IMG/VR virus record: IMGVR_UViG_3300003321_001333
Span: 1-27,925 of that record
DNA length: 27,925 bases
Reading direction: 5' to 3' (one strand)
DNA from: a virus
Position numbers and translations under genes: made by a program. The notes under the pieces were generated by a model. The model saw nothing but the letters and a program-made list of their open reading frames with translations, searched no databases and had not been told where the DNA came from. Below, in pieces: positions 20,216-27,380 of the stretch; position 1 is the first letter of the stretch, and each line of letters starts with the position of its first letter.

Positions 20216-21096
20216 AAAAGATCACCCTCTTCATAACCAGCGCCGTTAGCAGACTTAAAAATAAGAGTCTTTCCTACAAATTTCCCTTTCCGTCTCATCT
20301 TTGCGATATAAAGCTCACGATCAGAGAATTGACACCTTTGCGCTTGAATGAGCTCTTGCCTTGCGCGATTGAGTAAAAACACATTGTGTGATTCTTGGAC
20401 CGCAGTCGATGAGCCTTTGATATCAAATTCGCTTAAAACTCTGCCACTATCTGTTTTTTTAGGATGCATAACCATGACCACATGCACATCCGTTTTTTTA
20501 CAAAAAATAATAAGCTCATGAATCACGCGATCCATTTCGAGAATCTGTTTTTCAGCCGTTGTTACGTCTAAAATGAAATTCAAATTATCAACGAAGGCAA
20601 CTTTGATGCCGTGATTCTTTACGTGCCATTCAATATCAGCCATGAGCTCATGAACACCAAACCTGTCCTCGTGAAGAGATAGATGCAGATAATCCTCGGA
20701 CAAAAGCTGCCCATATTCGGCATTAACTTTTTTTAAATCACCAAGAGACACACTTTCACCTGTGTTCATATCCTTTCGCCCAAACACAGAGAGCACGCGC
20801 TTAATAAAATCAGTCGCTCCTGTCTCAACGCTCGCGACAAAATGAGGGACCTTTTCGGCGATAAGGGCACTGCTCAAGTTGGCTAAAAAAGTCGTTTTCC
20901 CCACTCCAGTTGCGCCACACAAGATTGAAAACTCATGCGCCCTAAAGCCGCCAGTGATCGTGTCAAACGATTTAAACCGATTGGTCTTCACCGAAGGGGC
21001 AGGATCAGCAAGCTCTCGCATGGCTTGAACGTAAAGCTCTGAACAGGGTTTCGAGTACGGCTGATAATCATTCGGCAAATCAAACGAATTACTCAT
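20212..21096 (-). CDS. DnaB/RecA-fold replicative ATPase
   Basis: 294 residues from the ATG at 21096 (MSNSFDLPNDYQPYSKPC), chosen for GGGAGCGTCT upstream. Walker A GATGVGKTT (about 62-70) after the FKSFDTITGGFRAHEFSILC strand, Walker B VAFVDNLNF and a later VVMVMHPKK sensor, then DIKGSSTAVQESHNVFLLNR. This is a DnaB C-terminal-type or Twinkle-like helicase core without the DnaB N-terminal domain, so it presumably works with the host or with the initiator encoded upstream. Role: loading or unwinding at the phage origin. Confidence 0.8.
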   Translation of the reverse strand: MSNSFDLPNDYQPYSKPCSELYVQAMRELADPAPSVKTNRFKSFDTITGGFRAHEFSILCGATGVGKTTFLANLSSALIAEKVPHFVASVETGATDFIKRVLSVFGRKDMNTGESVSLGDLKKVNAEYGQLLSEDYLHLSLHEDRFGVHELMADIEWHVKNHGIKVAFVDNLNFILDVTTAEKQILEMDRVIHELIIFCKKTDVHVVMVMHPKKTDSGRVLSEFDIKGSSTAVQESHNVFLLNRARQELIQAQRCQFSDRELYIAKMRRKGKFVGKTLIFKSANGAGYEEGDLL

Positions 21097-21910
21097 AGAC
21101 GCTCCCTGGGTCAATCGGCACTAAATTTAACGCTGGCATCGGAGGGTTTAGGCCATTGGGACGCTTCCGGTAATCTTCCCATCCCCGAGAAAGCCATTGG
21201 CTTAAAAAACGCGCCCAAGCCGCTCGTGGGGCCCTCTTGGGATTTGATTTGCACCACACCCAAGCCTTGCCAATCTCGGACTTAATCCAAGCAGGATCGG
21301 GGTAAAGACTCACCCAGGAGTCCTGGACGTCTCTTTTCACACGGTCTAGGATTTCTTTGGTTGCCGTTCCCTCCAGAAGAGGATTGTTCCCGGCAGAGGC
21401 CCGAGCAGAAGCCGAAGGCTCTGCGAGGGAATGAGTTTTTGTATTGTCGCCTGTTTCCTCGTTCTGCGGATTACAGATTACAGATTCCAGATTACAGATT
21501 ACAGGCGGTTTAGCATTGGCGTTAAACTGTTCTGACACCGTGCTAACACCGTGCTCACATGGTGCTGAGAGGAGTTCAGTAGGAATGTCGTACCGGGCTT
21601 TTTCCTCTTTATGGAAATGCTGATGCTTCTTAAAGGTAGGACAAAAGAGGTAGGCGCGGCCATGATGGCTGAATTTCCGCAGTCGGCCAGAATTCACAAG
21701 CTCATCAACGAGATTACGAACGGCATCTACAGTAACGCTGTCGTCGTAAGGGAATACCTCGCGTTTTAAGAGTTTTGCGTCATCGACAGTCACTCCTTGT
21801 CTGTCCAGCTGACAAAACAAGCCAATATAGAAATATCGGCAGGTAATACTTAAGTCCGCCAGTAAGGTATCTGAATAAAATTCGGGTTTAATTGATCGAG
21901 TGCGTGCCAT
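21089..21910 (-). CDS. Phage replication initiator (O-like, winged-helix)
   Basis: 273 residues. The opening MARTRSIKPEFYSDTLLADLSI, DRQGVTVDDAKLLKREVFPYDD, a wing RLRKFSHHGRAYLFCPTFKKHQHFH and a Ser/Ala linker are typical of phage replisome-organiser proteins; the C-terminal part (AAWARFLSQWLSRGWEDYRK) resembles helicase-loader contact domains. Five 7-bp repeats lie inside the gene (21469-21503), as origin iterons do in lambda-type O genes. It ends in an overlap with the helicase gene. Confidence 0.75.
   Translation of the reverse strand: MARTRSIKPEFYSDTLLADLSITCRYFYIGLFCQLDRQGVTVDDAKLLKREVFPYDDSVTVDAVRNLVDELVNSGRLRKFSHHGRAYLFCPTFKKHQHFHKEEKARYDIPTELLSAPCEHGVSTVSEQFNANAKPPVICNLESVICNPQNEETGDNTKTHSLAEPSASARASAGNNPLLEGTATKEILDRVKRDVQDSWVSLYPDPAWIKSEIGKAWVWCKSNPKRAPRAAWARFLSQWLSRGWEDYRKRPNGLNPPMPALNLVPIDPGSVYE
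21469..21503. repeat. Five tandem GATTACA-type iterons, candidate origin
   Basis: Plus-strand GATTACA repeats five times head to tail, the third copy being GATTCCA. They encode VICNLESVICN within the initiator, at the boundary between its DNA-binding and C-terminal parts. Tandem 7-bp sites inside an initiator gene are the classic arrangement of a phage origin. Confidence 0.55.
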
Positions 21911-21945
21911 CCTTTGGCCTCCTGCTGTCTCTCTTAATGCCGCTC

Positions 21946-21967
21946 GTTTATCACAAAATTATCACAA
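21946..21967. repeat. Left arm-type repeat of attP
   Basis: A 22-bp sequence containing TTATCACAA twice, at an 11-bp spacing, is identical to that at 22165-22186 in the same orientation. Together they flank the tRNA core. They are best read as integrase arm sites. Confidence 0.55.
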
Positions 21968-21988
21968 AACAGGGAGCCAAAACGGGCC

Positions 21989-22017
21989 AATTTCAACCAA
22001 TTCAGTCTAATTTCAAC
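21989..22017. repeat. AATTTCAAC direct repeat near attP
   Basis: AATTTCAAC occurs at 21989-21997 and 22009-22017, 20 bp apart (about two helical turns), in the left arm. It may be a second class of binding site (excisionase or host factor). Confidence 0.4.
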
Positions 22018-22075
22018 TGGTCGAATAGATAAGCCGTTTGCTGAATGATTTTCGATATTTAGATTGGATTCCGGA

Positions 22076-22118
22076 TCGGAGCGGCGGGATTTGAACCCAC
22101 GACCTCTTGCACCCCAAG
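22076..22118. other. attP core from the 3' half of a proline-type tRNA
   Basis: On the minus strand the sequence reads TTGGGGT (a loop with GGG anticodon), GCAAG, GGTCG, a TGGGTTCAAATCCC T-arm and CGCTCCGA. This is the anticodon loop to 3' end of a tRNA, with no 5' half. Together with the integrase gene 75 bases away it marks the site of recombination with the host tRNA. Confidence 0.7.
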
Positions 22119-22164
22119 TTTGGAAACTGTTAAATAAGTATGTGAAATCATTACTCCCAAAATT

Positions 22165-22186
22165 GTTTATCACAAAATTATCACAA
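22165..22186. repeat. Right arm-type repeat of attP
   Basis: Second copy of the 22-bp TTATCACAA-pair repeat, between the core and the integrase stop. Confidence 0.55.
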
Positions 22187-22193
22187 CGATTTT

Positions 22194-23303
22194 TCATTGT
22201 TTTAAAGTGCCAGTATGTAACGAAAGCTTCGCGTCACAGATCTCTCTAAATTGCTGCGAGGTCTCTGTCTTTAGGTGGTTGTAGATTTGATCGATCGTTT
22301 CAGGAGTTGCTCCAAAGATCTGACTTGCACTGCCTTTCGGAAGTCCTGCTGCTAATTGATCAGTGATTGCCACGTGTCTAGTATCGTGAAAACGCGCTAC
22401 AACTCCAAGAGCTTTCTTAGCTTTCTTCCAAAAATATTTATTATCTTGCTGTGGTTGGCTCCAGTTTACCGGCCTGCCTGGCTTATTCCTAATTATTCTA
22501 GGAAAAATATAAGGACCTTGTGCATCGTCATAAGCTTTTTTAAGAAGCGGAAATACGCTTGCTGGAACGGGAATAGAAACCTTTCGCTGCATTCGGGTTT
22601 TAATTCTAAATGGGTCAAGATTAATTTCTTTGTGAATCAAATCAATCTCCTGCTTTTGAAGATGTAAAATTTCTGACTTTCGCATTCCCATCGTCCAAGC
22701 CATCAGAAGCTGCAGATAGAATTTTGGCTCTGATTTACACCAGTCAAGTAGAGCTAAAATATCATTTTTATCAATAGGTGGGCGACCCAAAGCTTTTTTT
22801 ACTATCGTTAACTCTAAATCTTTCCCTTCAAAATAGCGTTTCACATCTCCAGATGTATAACCAAGGCGCAGGGCCTGAATTAGGTATCTTCTGTCATGCT
22901 GAAGTAACCGTCCGGGAGTTTCTATTTGCTGATCAAGCTTATATTTCGCCCAGAGTTTTTTATAGTATTTCTCAAACGAAGCTATTTCAGGACAATGCTG
23001 ATTAAACCACGGCCTTAAATGCTGGATAGAATATTTTGTATTTTCGTAAGTACCTTTTGATTTAGGCCGCTGGACATCAAGGAGATCATCAAAAAGTTGA
23101 TCAAAACTATATTTCTGTCGTTTAGCCATTTCTGGTTCTTTTCGTATCTTATCAGCTTCTTCTTTTGCCAAGCCGATCTTATTGGTCTTGAGGCTTTTCT
23201 CGATAAACTGACCTGAGACTGTACCTCGAAAATAGTAGGTACCTTTTTTGCTTTCCGTATTCTTAAAAATATACTCATAATTGGTCTCTTTAAATCTTTT
23301 CAT
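22194..23303 (-). CDS. int: Tyrosine integrase
   Basis: 369 residues. An N-terminal arm-binding and SAM-like part is followed by a catalytic domain with the first Arg in MGMRKSEILHLQK, the HxxR box HDTRH (about 306-310) and the active Tyr in IYNHL (about 341). This matches lambda-type tyrosine recombinases that integrate at tRNA genes. It overlaps the excisionase gene (ATGA) and its 3' end borders the attP arm repeat. Confidence 0.9.
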   Translation of the reverse strand: MKRFKETNYEYIFKNTESKKGTYYFRGTVSGQFIEKSLKTNKIGLAKEEADKIRKEPEMAKRQKYSFDQLFDDLLDVQRPKSKGTYENTKYSIQHLRPWFNQHCPEIASFEKYYKKLWAKYKLDQQIETPGRLLQHDRRYLIQALRLGYTSGDVKRYFEGKDLELTIVKKALGRPPIDKNDILALLDWCKSEPKFYLQLLMAWTMGMRKSEILHLQKQEIDLIHKEINLDPFRIKTRMQRKVSIPVPASVFPLLKKAYDDAQGPYIFPRIIRNKPGRPVNWSQPQQDNKYFWKKAKKALGVVARFHDTRHVAITDQLAAGLPKGSASQIFGATPETIDQIYNHLKTETSQQFREICDAKLSLHTGTLKQ

Positions 23304-23506
23304 ACAGTAAAACGTTCCCCGAATTTTTTGGTCCGCTCTTCTAAAAACCTATCTAAATCTTCTGGACGATAGCCCACGCGCTTACCTAATTTGACCCATG
23401 CAGGACCTCTTCCATGGCACCTACTCCGCCATTTCTCTAACGTCTGGGGGCTTATTACCCTCAAATACTCCGCCGCCTCTTTCGTGTTTAAAACTTTCTT
23501 TTCCAT
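23300..23506 (-). CDS. xis: Excisionase-like HTH protein
   Basis: 68 residues with a MerR/AlpA-type winged HTH: LNTKEAAEYLRVISPQTLEKW (about 6-26), a Gly/Pro turn and KLGKRVGYRPEDLDRFLEER. Encoded just before integrase and overlapping its start, as expected for an excision or directionality factor that bends attP. Confidence 0.75.
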   Translation of the reverse strand: MEKKVLNTKEAAEYLRVISPQTLEKWRSRCHGRGPAWVKLGKRVGYRPEDLDRFLEERTKKFGERFTV

Positions 23507-23518
23507 GCGTAGTTACCC

Positions 23519-23611
23519 CTAAATAACGTGCAATGAATACAAAGCTAAATAAATGATTGCTACTCCAAAAATAATGAGAAGTGCCGCCTCAGGATGCCCT
23601 CTCGGTCTCAT
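23519..23611 (-). CDS. Membrane microprotein
   Basis: 30 residues: MRPRGHPEAALLIIFGVAII and YLALYSLHVI, one hydrophobic helix after a basic start. The ATG lies inside the end of the 61-residue gene. It fills most of the gap before the excisionase gene. Confidence 0.5.
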   Translation of the reverse strand: MRPRGHPEAALLIIFGVAIIYLALYSLHVI

Positions 23612-23774
23612 CTGCCCCAAGTCCTTCTCTTGCGTAGTTTCTTACATGCTCAATATAGGCCTCAGATTCTGGGTCTACTGATAAAATCAGATCCAAAAAG
23701 GTCCTCATCCTGACATTTTCAAATATGAGCGCCTCTATCCTGTGATAAAGGCGCATTTCAGCGTCCCTACTCAT
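23589..23774 (-). CDS. Small helical phage protein
   Basis: 61 residues (RLYHRIEALIFENVRMRTFL, then DPESEAYIEHVRNYAREG). Helical and charged, linked to neighbours by an ATGA overlap. Unknown function in the early region. Confidence 0.6.
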   Translation of the reverse strand: MSRDAEMRLYHRIEALIFENVRMRTFLDLILSVDPESEAYIEHVRNYAREGLGADETERAS

Positions 23775-24001
23775 GCCGCGTTTTCCTTTTTGTCTTTGAC
23801 TTTCTCTTTGAAAGCCCAGATGAGCTGATCTAGAACCTCAAGCTGAGCCGAGAGTTTCTTGGCCTCTATATATTCGTTGTAGCTGAGATTTTCACGCGCG
23901 ATGAATTCCTTTTTTTGATCATCCCAATACGTAACAACGTCATTGTAACAGGCCTGAATCCTGGCCCTTAGCTTCCCTAAGTACTTCATTCGAATATTCA
24001 T
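23771..24001 (-). CDS. Small helical phage protein
   Basis: 76 residues, basic and helical (KYLGKLRARIQACYNDVVTY, then EYIEAKKLSAQLEVLDQLIW, then Lys-rich end). Encoded between the ssDNA-binding protein and the small 61-residue gene. Unknown. Confidence 0.6.
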   Translation of the reverse strand: MNIRMKYLGKLRARIQACYNDVVTYWDDQKKEFIARENLSYNEYIEAKKLSAQLEVLDQLIWAFKEKVKDKKENAA

Positions 24002-24022
24002 ACTTCCCCCTTTTAATGCCCT

Positions 24023-24508
24023 TCAATCAGGCATTTCGTTATCGTCCGTCTGCGTGCTTAGAGCATGCAGCGAGACACTTTCTAATTTCTTCTTTAGCTC
24101 ATCGGTGATCGGATAATCTTTGAGCGGGAAAATCTGATACTTCGTTTTAGTCCCTAAGCCGATGCGGGTGATCTCAACAGCCATTTTTGAAAGGTCGTAT
24201 TTCTTATCTAACGTTTCTAAAAGGTCGTAAGTCTCCCCGCCGCTTTCAAAGATCTTAGCTGACCATTGGTTATCCTTATTGGTGACAAAGTTGATTCTGA
24301 AGCGGAAAGTAGGAAATTGTTTCTTATCTCCTTGAGCTGCTTTACAAACGGTGCAGGTAGGGCCATCACACTCAACTCCCCGTCCATTCACCCAGTGACG
24401 TTTAAACTTATAGATGTCTCCTCTAAAAGCTCCCGTGACGCTCTCTCCGTCATTGAGTTTTAGAAAATTCTGTCCACCTAATCCCTTAGGTCTCGGCGTA
24501 AATAGCAT
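24023..24508 (-). CDS. ssDNA-binding protein, gp32-like
   Basis: 161 residues. FLKLNDGESVTGAFRGDIYKFKRHW, a Cys group (ECDGPTCTVCKAA, with C-x4-C-x2-C), FRFRINFV and KMAVEITRIGLGTKTKYQIFPL resemble phage single-stranded DNA-binding proteins of the gp32 fold. The end (STQTDDNEMPD) is the acidic tail expected for partner binding. It follows directly on the nuclease gene, forming a recombination pair. Confidence 0.65.
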   Translation of the reverse strand: MLFTPRPKGLGGQNFLKLNDGESVTGAFRGDIYKFKRHWVNGRGVECDGPTCTVCKAAQGDKKQFPTFRFRINFVTNKDNQWSAKIFESGGETYDLLETLDKKYDLSKMAVEITRIGLGTKTKYQIFPLKDYPITDELKKKLESVSLHALSTQTDDNEMPD

Positions 24509-25489
24509 TTATTCCTCCTCATCTACTCTCCCAGTAGAAAAATTGATCTCTCTCTGATACTGCTCGCAAAACTTCGAAACTGGACAATAAGACTTGCATC
24601 TCACACTCATGCCAGGACGTCGAACCACTGACAGATTCCTATCAAACCCTACGTGCATCCTTGCTTCCTGCTCAGTGTTGTAAAGTTTCAGCGCTCTTTT
24701 CATTCCTTTTTTCATAACAGCCCATTGAGTAGGGCGCGCCCAGCGCTCTTCTGGAGTGCACTCAGGGATTCTCTGTCTAGCTTGCAGATGTAAAATGACT
24801 CTCTCTCTTAAGAAGGCATAGGCTTTCTCAGGCTGCCATAATGGGATTGGAATATTGACAATCTGCGCTTGCGGGTAAGTGGGGTCGCGATCAGCTTCCA
24901 TTTTTGACCAATCCCGAAGGATGGCGATCACCTGGAGCTTTTCTACTTTATGATTGTGGTGTCTCAGTAACACCGAATAGCAATTAAGCTGCTGCGTCCA
25001 CTCTGAGATATCACCTTTGACTACTTTCCAAACAGAAGTGACTTTGTAATCAGTTAAAATGCTGCTTTCTTCATAGACATCCATCCCGCCTGAGATCTTT
25101 AGGCCGTCTATTTCTATAGAAAGCCGTCTCTCTGCTATAGCTTCTCGGTTAGCTCTTTCTAAAATGGTGTGAATCGACTGGCCGAGTAACGACCAGATTC
25201 TATCGCTTGCATCTTCGACAATTTCATCCCGATGCTGCTCTTCTAAGATTCCTATCTTAGGAGGCCGTAAAAGCCCTGTAATCGTGAAATCGGCGTCTCC
25301 CTTAGAGTAAGGGTCATTCTTTACAGCATCGATAATTGCTTGTGGCAGCTCTGCTTTATTCGTGAGAGCCGGACGCTTTTTTTCGCCTTGATCAAAGGAA
25401 TTCTTTTTAACCGGAAAATCCCAATTCTTTTTTTCAGCCTGAGGAGACTCCACAAGGGATAAAGTTGGCTTGTTTTCCAACTTAGTCAT
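24509..25489 (-). CDS. RecB/Cas4-like PD-(D/E)XK nuclease with Fe-S-type Cys
   Basis: 326 residues from ATG 25489, preceded by GGGGGGACTTT. GQSIHTILERAN, then SGGMDVYEESSILTDYKVTSVW (D then DYK) and QLNCYSVLL are the nuclease motifs of the RecB/Cas4 family. Cys occur at RIPECTPE and CKSYCPVSKFC, spaced as in AddB/Cas4 proteins with a 4Fe-4S cluster. Likely a 5'-3' exonuclease for recombination or replication. It overlaps the small gene at 25482. Confidence 0.75.
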   Translation of the reverse strand: MTKLENKPTLSLVESPQAEKKNWDFPVKKNSFDQGEKKRPALTNKAELPQAIIDAVKNDPYSKGDADFTITGLLRPPKIGILEEQHRDEIVEDASDRIWSLLGQSIHTILERANREAIAERRLSIEIDGLKISGGMDVYEESSILTDYKVTSVWKVVKGDISEWTQQLNCYSVLLRHHNHKVEKLQVIAILRDWSKMEADRDPTYPQAQIVNIPIPLWQPEKAYAFLRERVILHLQARQRIPECTPEERWARPTQWAVMKKGMKRALKLYNTEQEARMHVGFDRNLSVVRRPGMSVRCKSYCPVSKFCEQYQREINFSTGRVDEEE

Positions 25490-25607
25490 AAAGTCCCCCC
25501 AGACGCTTTGCCTGCCCACTGCTATTAGGGTAAAGGGAAATTCCGGAGCAGTGGCCTACTTTGCAGACAAATTCAAACTTGATGTCGTCCATAACTAAAA
25601 AACGCAT
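25482..25607 (-). CDS. Small Cys-containing protein
   Basis: 41 residues (MRFLVMDDIKFEFVCKVGHC, then GISLYPNSSGQAKRLGGL). Either ATG 25607 (AGGTGTGT upstream) or the ATG five codons later may start it. It overlaps the nuclease start by eight bases. C-x4-C may bind metal. Unknown. Confidence 0.5.
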   Translation of the reverse strand: MRFLVMDDIKFEFVCKVGHCSGISLYPNSSGQAKRLGGLYD

Positions 25608-25664
25608 ACACACCTATCCCTTCCATTTGACTGGTACTCATGCATGCTGTATTGCTACTAGGTG

Positions 25665-25889
25665 TTAACCAATGGAGGCTTTCTTGCCCTCCTTTGGCTT
25701 AGACTCAGCTAGGAGTGATTCTTCTGAAACACCCATAACCTGAGCTAAAACGGTGATTAATGGTCTGTATGGCCTTTTGCCATGCAGAATATTTTGAACA
25801 GTAGCAAAGGATACCTTAAGCTTGACTGCCAGTTCTTCTGGCCTCATCCGTTCTCGTTGCAACCACTCTCTAACCATTAAACCATTCAT
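25665..25889 (-). CDS. Cro-like XRE-family regulator
   Basis: 74 residues. HTH_3 core: VREWLQRERMRPEELAVKLK, then VSFATVQNILHGKRPYRPLI, an XRE fold of Cro length. It is the first gene after the divergent regulatory region, transcribed with the early leftward genes. The promoter's likely start lies at about the first base of ATG 25889, so the mRNA may be leaderless; an ATG four codons later is a weaker option. Confidence 0.75.
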   Translation of the reverse strand: MNGLMVREWLQRERMRPEELAVKLKVSFATVQNILHGKRPYRPLITVLAQVMGVSEESLLAESKPKEGKKASIG

Positions 25890-25895
25890 AACTCT

Positions 25896-25940
25896 ACTTT
25901 ATCAAAGTTATGTGAAAGTTGTCAATAAGAATTCACATAA
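25896..25940. promoter_or_regulatory. Divergent operator and leftward early promoter
   Basis: On the minus strand TTGACA (25925-25920) is followed after 17-18 bases by ATAAAG/TAAAGT (25902-25896). The -10 lies within the palindrome ACTTT-ATC-AAAGT (25896-25908). A 9-bp inverted pair TTATGTGAA (25908-25916)/TTCACATAA (25932-25940) encloses the -35. Both are good repressor sites. Confidence 0.7.
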
Positions 25941-25960
25941 TTCTTTTAATCCGGACACCC

Positions 25961-26302
25961 ATGGCTAAATCTTGGAATCTACTAAGAAAACGTCTAATCG
26001 CAAGTCTCGAGCCCTATGGTGCAGTATCGGAATTTTGCCGAAAAACCGGGTTTAGCAGAACAGCCGTCGATAATTGGATGAATAACGTGGCTATTCCTAA
26101 TCTAGAGCATATTGATAAGATTGCCGATGCCTTAGGGTATAGACCGGATCAATTGATCTCCGAAGGCGGCCACCCTATCCATAAAGCCCATACAATGGAA
26201 GATTGCTATCGAACACTAGGCGATGCTGTCCGATATTGGAATGAAAATGACGACGGCCCTCCACTGTTGAAAGCCTCAGAGCCAAAAGGTAGTCATTCCT
26301 GA
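25961..26302 (+). CDS. XRE-family repressor without peptidase domain
   Basis: 113 residues from ATG 25961; the upstream open frame begins at TTG and is part of the operator. HTH: GAVSEFCRKTGFSRTAVDNW, then NNVAIPNLEHIDKIADALGY. After the HTH only about 50 residues remain, so the LexA/S24 self-cleaving domain of CI-type repressors is absent. It faces the Cro-like gene. Its probable role is lysogeny maintenance. No good ribosome site is seen. Confidence 0.7.
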   Translation: MAKSWNLLRKRLIASLEPYGAVSEFCRKTGFSRTAVDNWMNNVAIPNLEHIDKIADALGYRPDQLISEGGHPIHKAHTMEDCYRTLGDAVRYWNENDDGPPLLKASEPKGSHS

Positions 26303-26341
26303 CACATTATATACACTGCGAAAAAGCACGATAATATAAGT

Positions 26342-26722
26342 ATGAAGTACTTAATTAGTTTTATAGGTTGTTTGGTTTTTGTAGGCTGTGGGAGCGATTA
26401 TTTTCCCCAGGATGCAACATGTAATGGGTCGGAAAAAGCGACGGACGGTAGTACCACAACCTATTACTTCAAGACGGTCCATGTCGCTGGAGTCGTCAAT
26501 TATACCTGCGGTGTAAACGGACAAATACTTACTGCAGCTTACGGAGATCAACAGTTCATAAAAACTACGAATCCCTCATGCGTCGTAATCTTCCCCAAGA
26601 CCACTGCTTACTTTGTTTTTACTGATTTGAGCGATACAGTCGTCGCAACGGTTAATAATCCTGGCGGAGCCTCTGACGGCCATACGTTTAAATTTCAAGA
26701 TTCTCAATGCACCCGTCCTTAA
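26342..26722 (+). CDS. Predicted lipoprotein
   Basis: 126 residues. MKYLISFIGCLVFVGCGSDYF carries a lipoprotein signal, with VGC as the likely lipobox. The mature part is beta-rich with three more Cys (ATCNGS, YTCGV, PSCVV) plus a QCTRP end. It lies just after the repressor on the same strand, so it may be expressed in the lysogen. Stop codons of this gene and the convergent lysozyme gene share the same bases. A lysogenic-conversion or superinfection-exclusion role is plausible. Confidence 0.7.
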   Translation: MKYLISFIGCLVFVGCGSDYFPQDATCNGSEKATDGSTTTYYFKTVHVAGVVNYTCGVNGQILTAAYGDQQFIKTTNPSCVVIFPKTTAYFVFTDLSDTVVATVNNPGGASDGHTFKFQDSQCTRP

Positions 26723-27159
26723 ATCTTAAAAAAGAGCTCTCGCTCCTTAAGTCTTCTCTCAAAAAGTCCAGGATTATAGACGCCAGCTACTTTATTCCAG
26801 ACCAAGAATTGATTTCCAGCTTCAAGAAGATGCTTTTCGTTAATGAGTCTTAGAATCTTAGAATGAAGAAACGCACCAAAGCCAATGTTGTAGATCAAAC
26901 TTAAAAGGCCGGCGATTTCATTTTCTGTAAGAGGAGTGTGCACCACTTTAAGAAGCTCTTCTCTTAGCATCTTAAGCCTTCCTCTTAGCCAATTAGCGGC
27001 TAAGGGCTCAGTAACCTCGACTCCCTCTCTCACATGGGGGCCAGTTTCGCCATAGCCTATTGTCCAAACTCCGCCTTGATCCTGATAAGCTTTAGCCCTA
27101 AATCCTTCACATTCTTTAATGAGCTTTAGTCCTTCTTCATTTATCGGCATGTCGCTCAT
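26719..27159 (-). CDS. GH24 phage lysozyme (endolysin)
   Basis: 146 residues. E18 in ECEGF, D27 in AYQDQGG and T33 in VWTIGYGET form the T4-type triad. LLSLIYNIGFGAFLHSKILR and NPGLFERRLKERELF are family blocks of the C-lobe. There is no signal or SAR helix, so export depends on a holin, possibly the gene at 27156. The enzyme cuts peptidoglycan at host lysis. Confidence 0.9.
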   Translation of the reverse strand: MSDMPINEEGLKLIKECEGFRAKAYQDQGGVWTIGYGETGPHVREGVEVTEPLAANWLRGRLKMLREELLKVVHTPLTENEIAGLLSLIYNIGFGAFLHSKILRLINEKHLLEAGNQFLVWNKVAGVYNPGLFERRLKERELFFKI

Positions 27160-27380
27160 CTTCTCTCCCTAAACTCCTTTTGCTCTTTTAGCCATTCCTC
27201 TTCTTCAGTAAAGCTCTTTGGCTTTTTTTTCTGATTGGTTTGCCGTGTAAAGAATAATGGCCCTTGGCTTCCAGTTTGTGATTGAGGAGTGTCCTTGATA
27301 AATGATCGTAAAAACCAAAGAGAGAAACACAAAAATACAATAGAGGTGACGCAGCCTAGAAAATAACCTAGGTAGAACAT
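27156..27380 (-). CDS. Membrane protein of the lysis region (holin- or spanin-like)
   Basis: 74 residues from the ATG at 27380 (MFYLGYFLGCVTSIVFLCFS), one N-terminal membrane segment followed by a charged C-terminal part (KKKPKSFTEEEEWLKEQKEF). A TTG start at 27392 is also possible. It overlaps the lysozyme start as ATGA. The N-in anchor with charged coil could be an i-spanin or pinholin, but no class is certain. Confidence 0.5.
   Translation of the reverse strand: MFYLGYFLGCVTSIVFLCFSLWFLRSFIKDTPQSQTGSQGPLFFTRQTNQKKKPKSFTEEEEWLKEQKEFRERR

Noticed and set aside
22064-22249. Plus-strand open frame with RRDLNPRPLAPQ and a minus-strand frame with GRGFKSRRSD
   Set aside because: These are the usual false translations of a tRNA 3' end, here the attP core.
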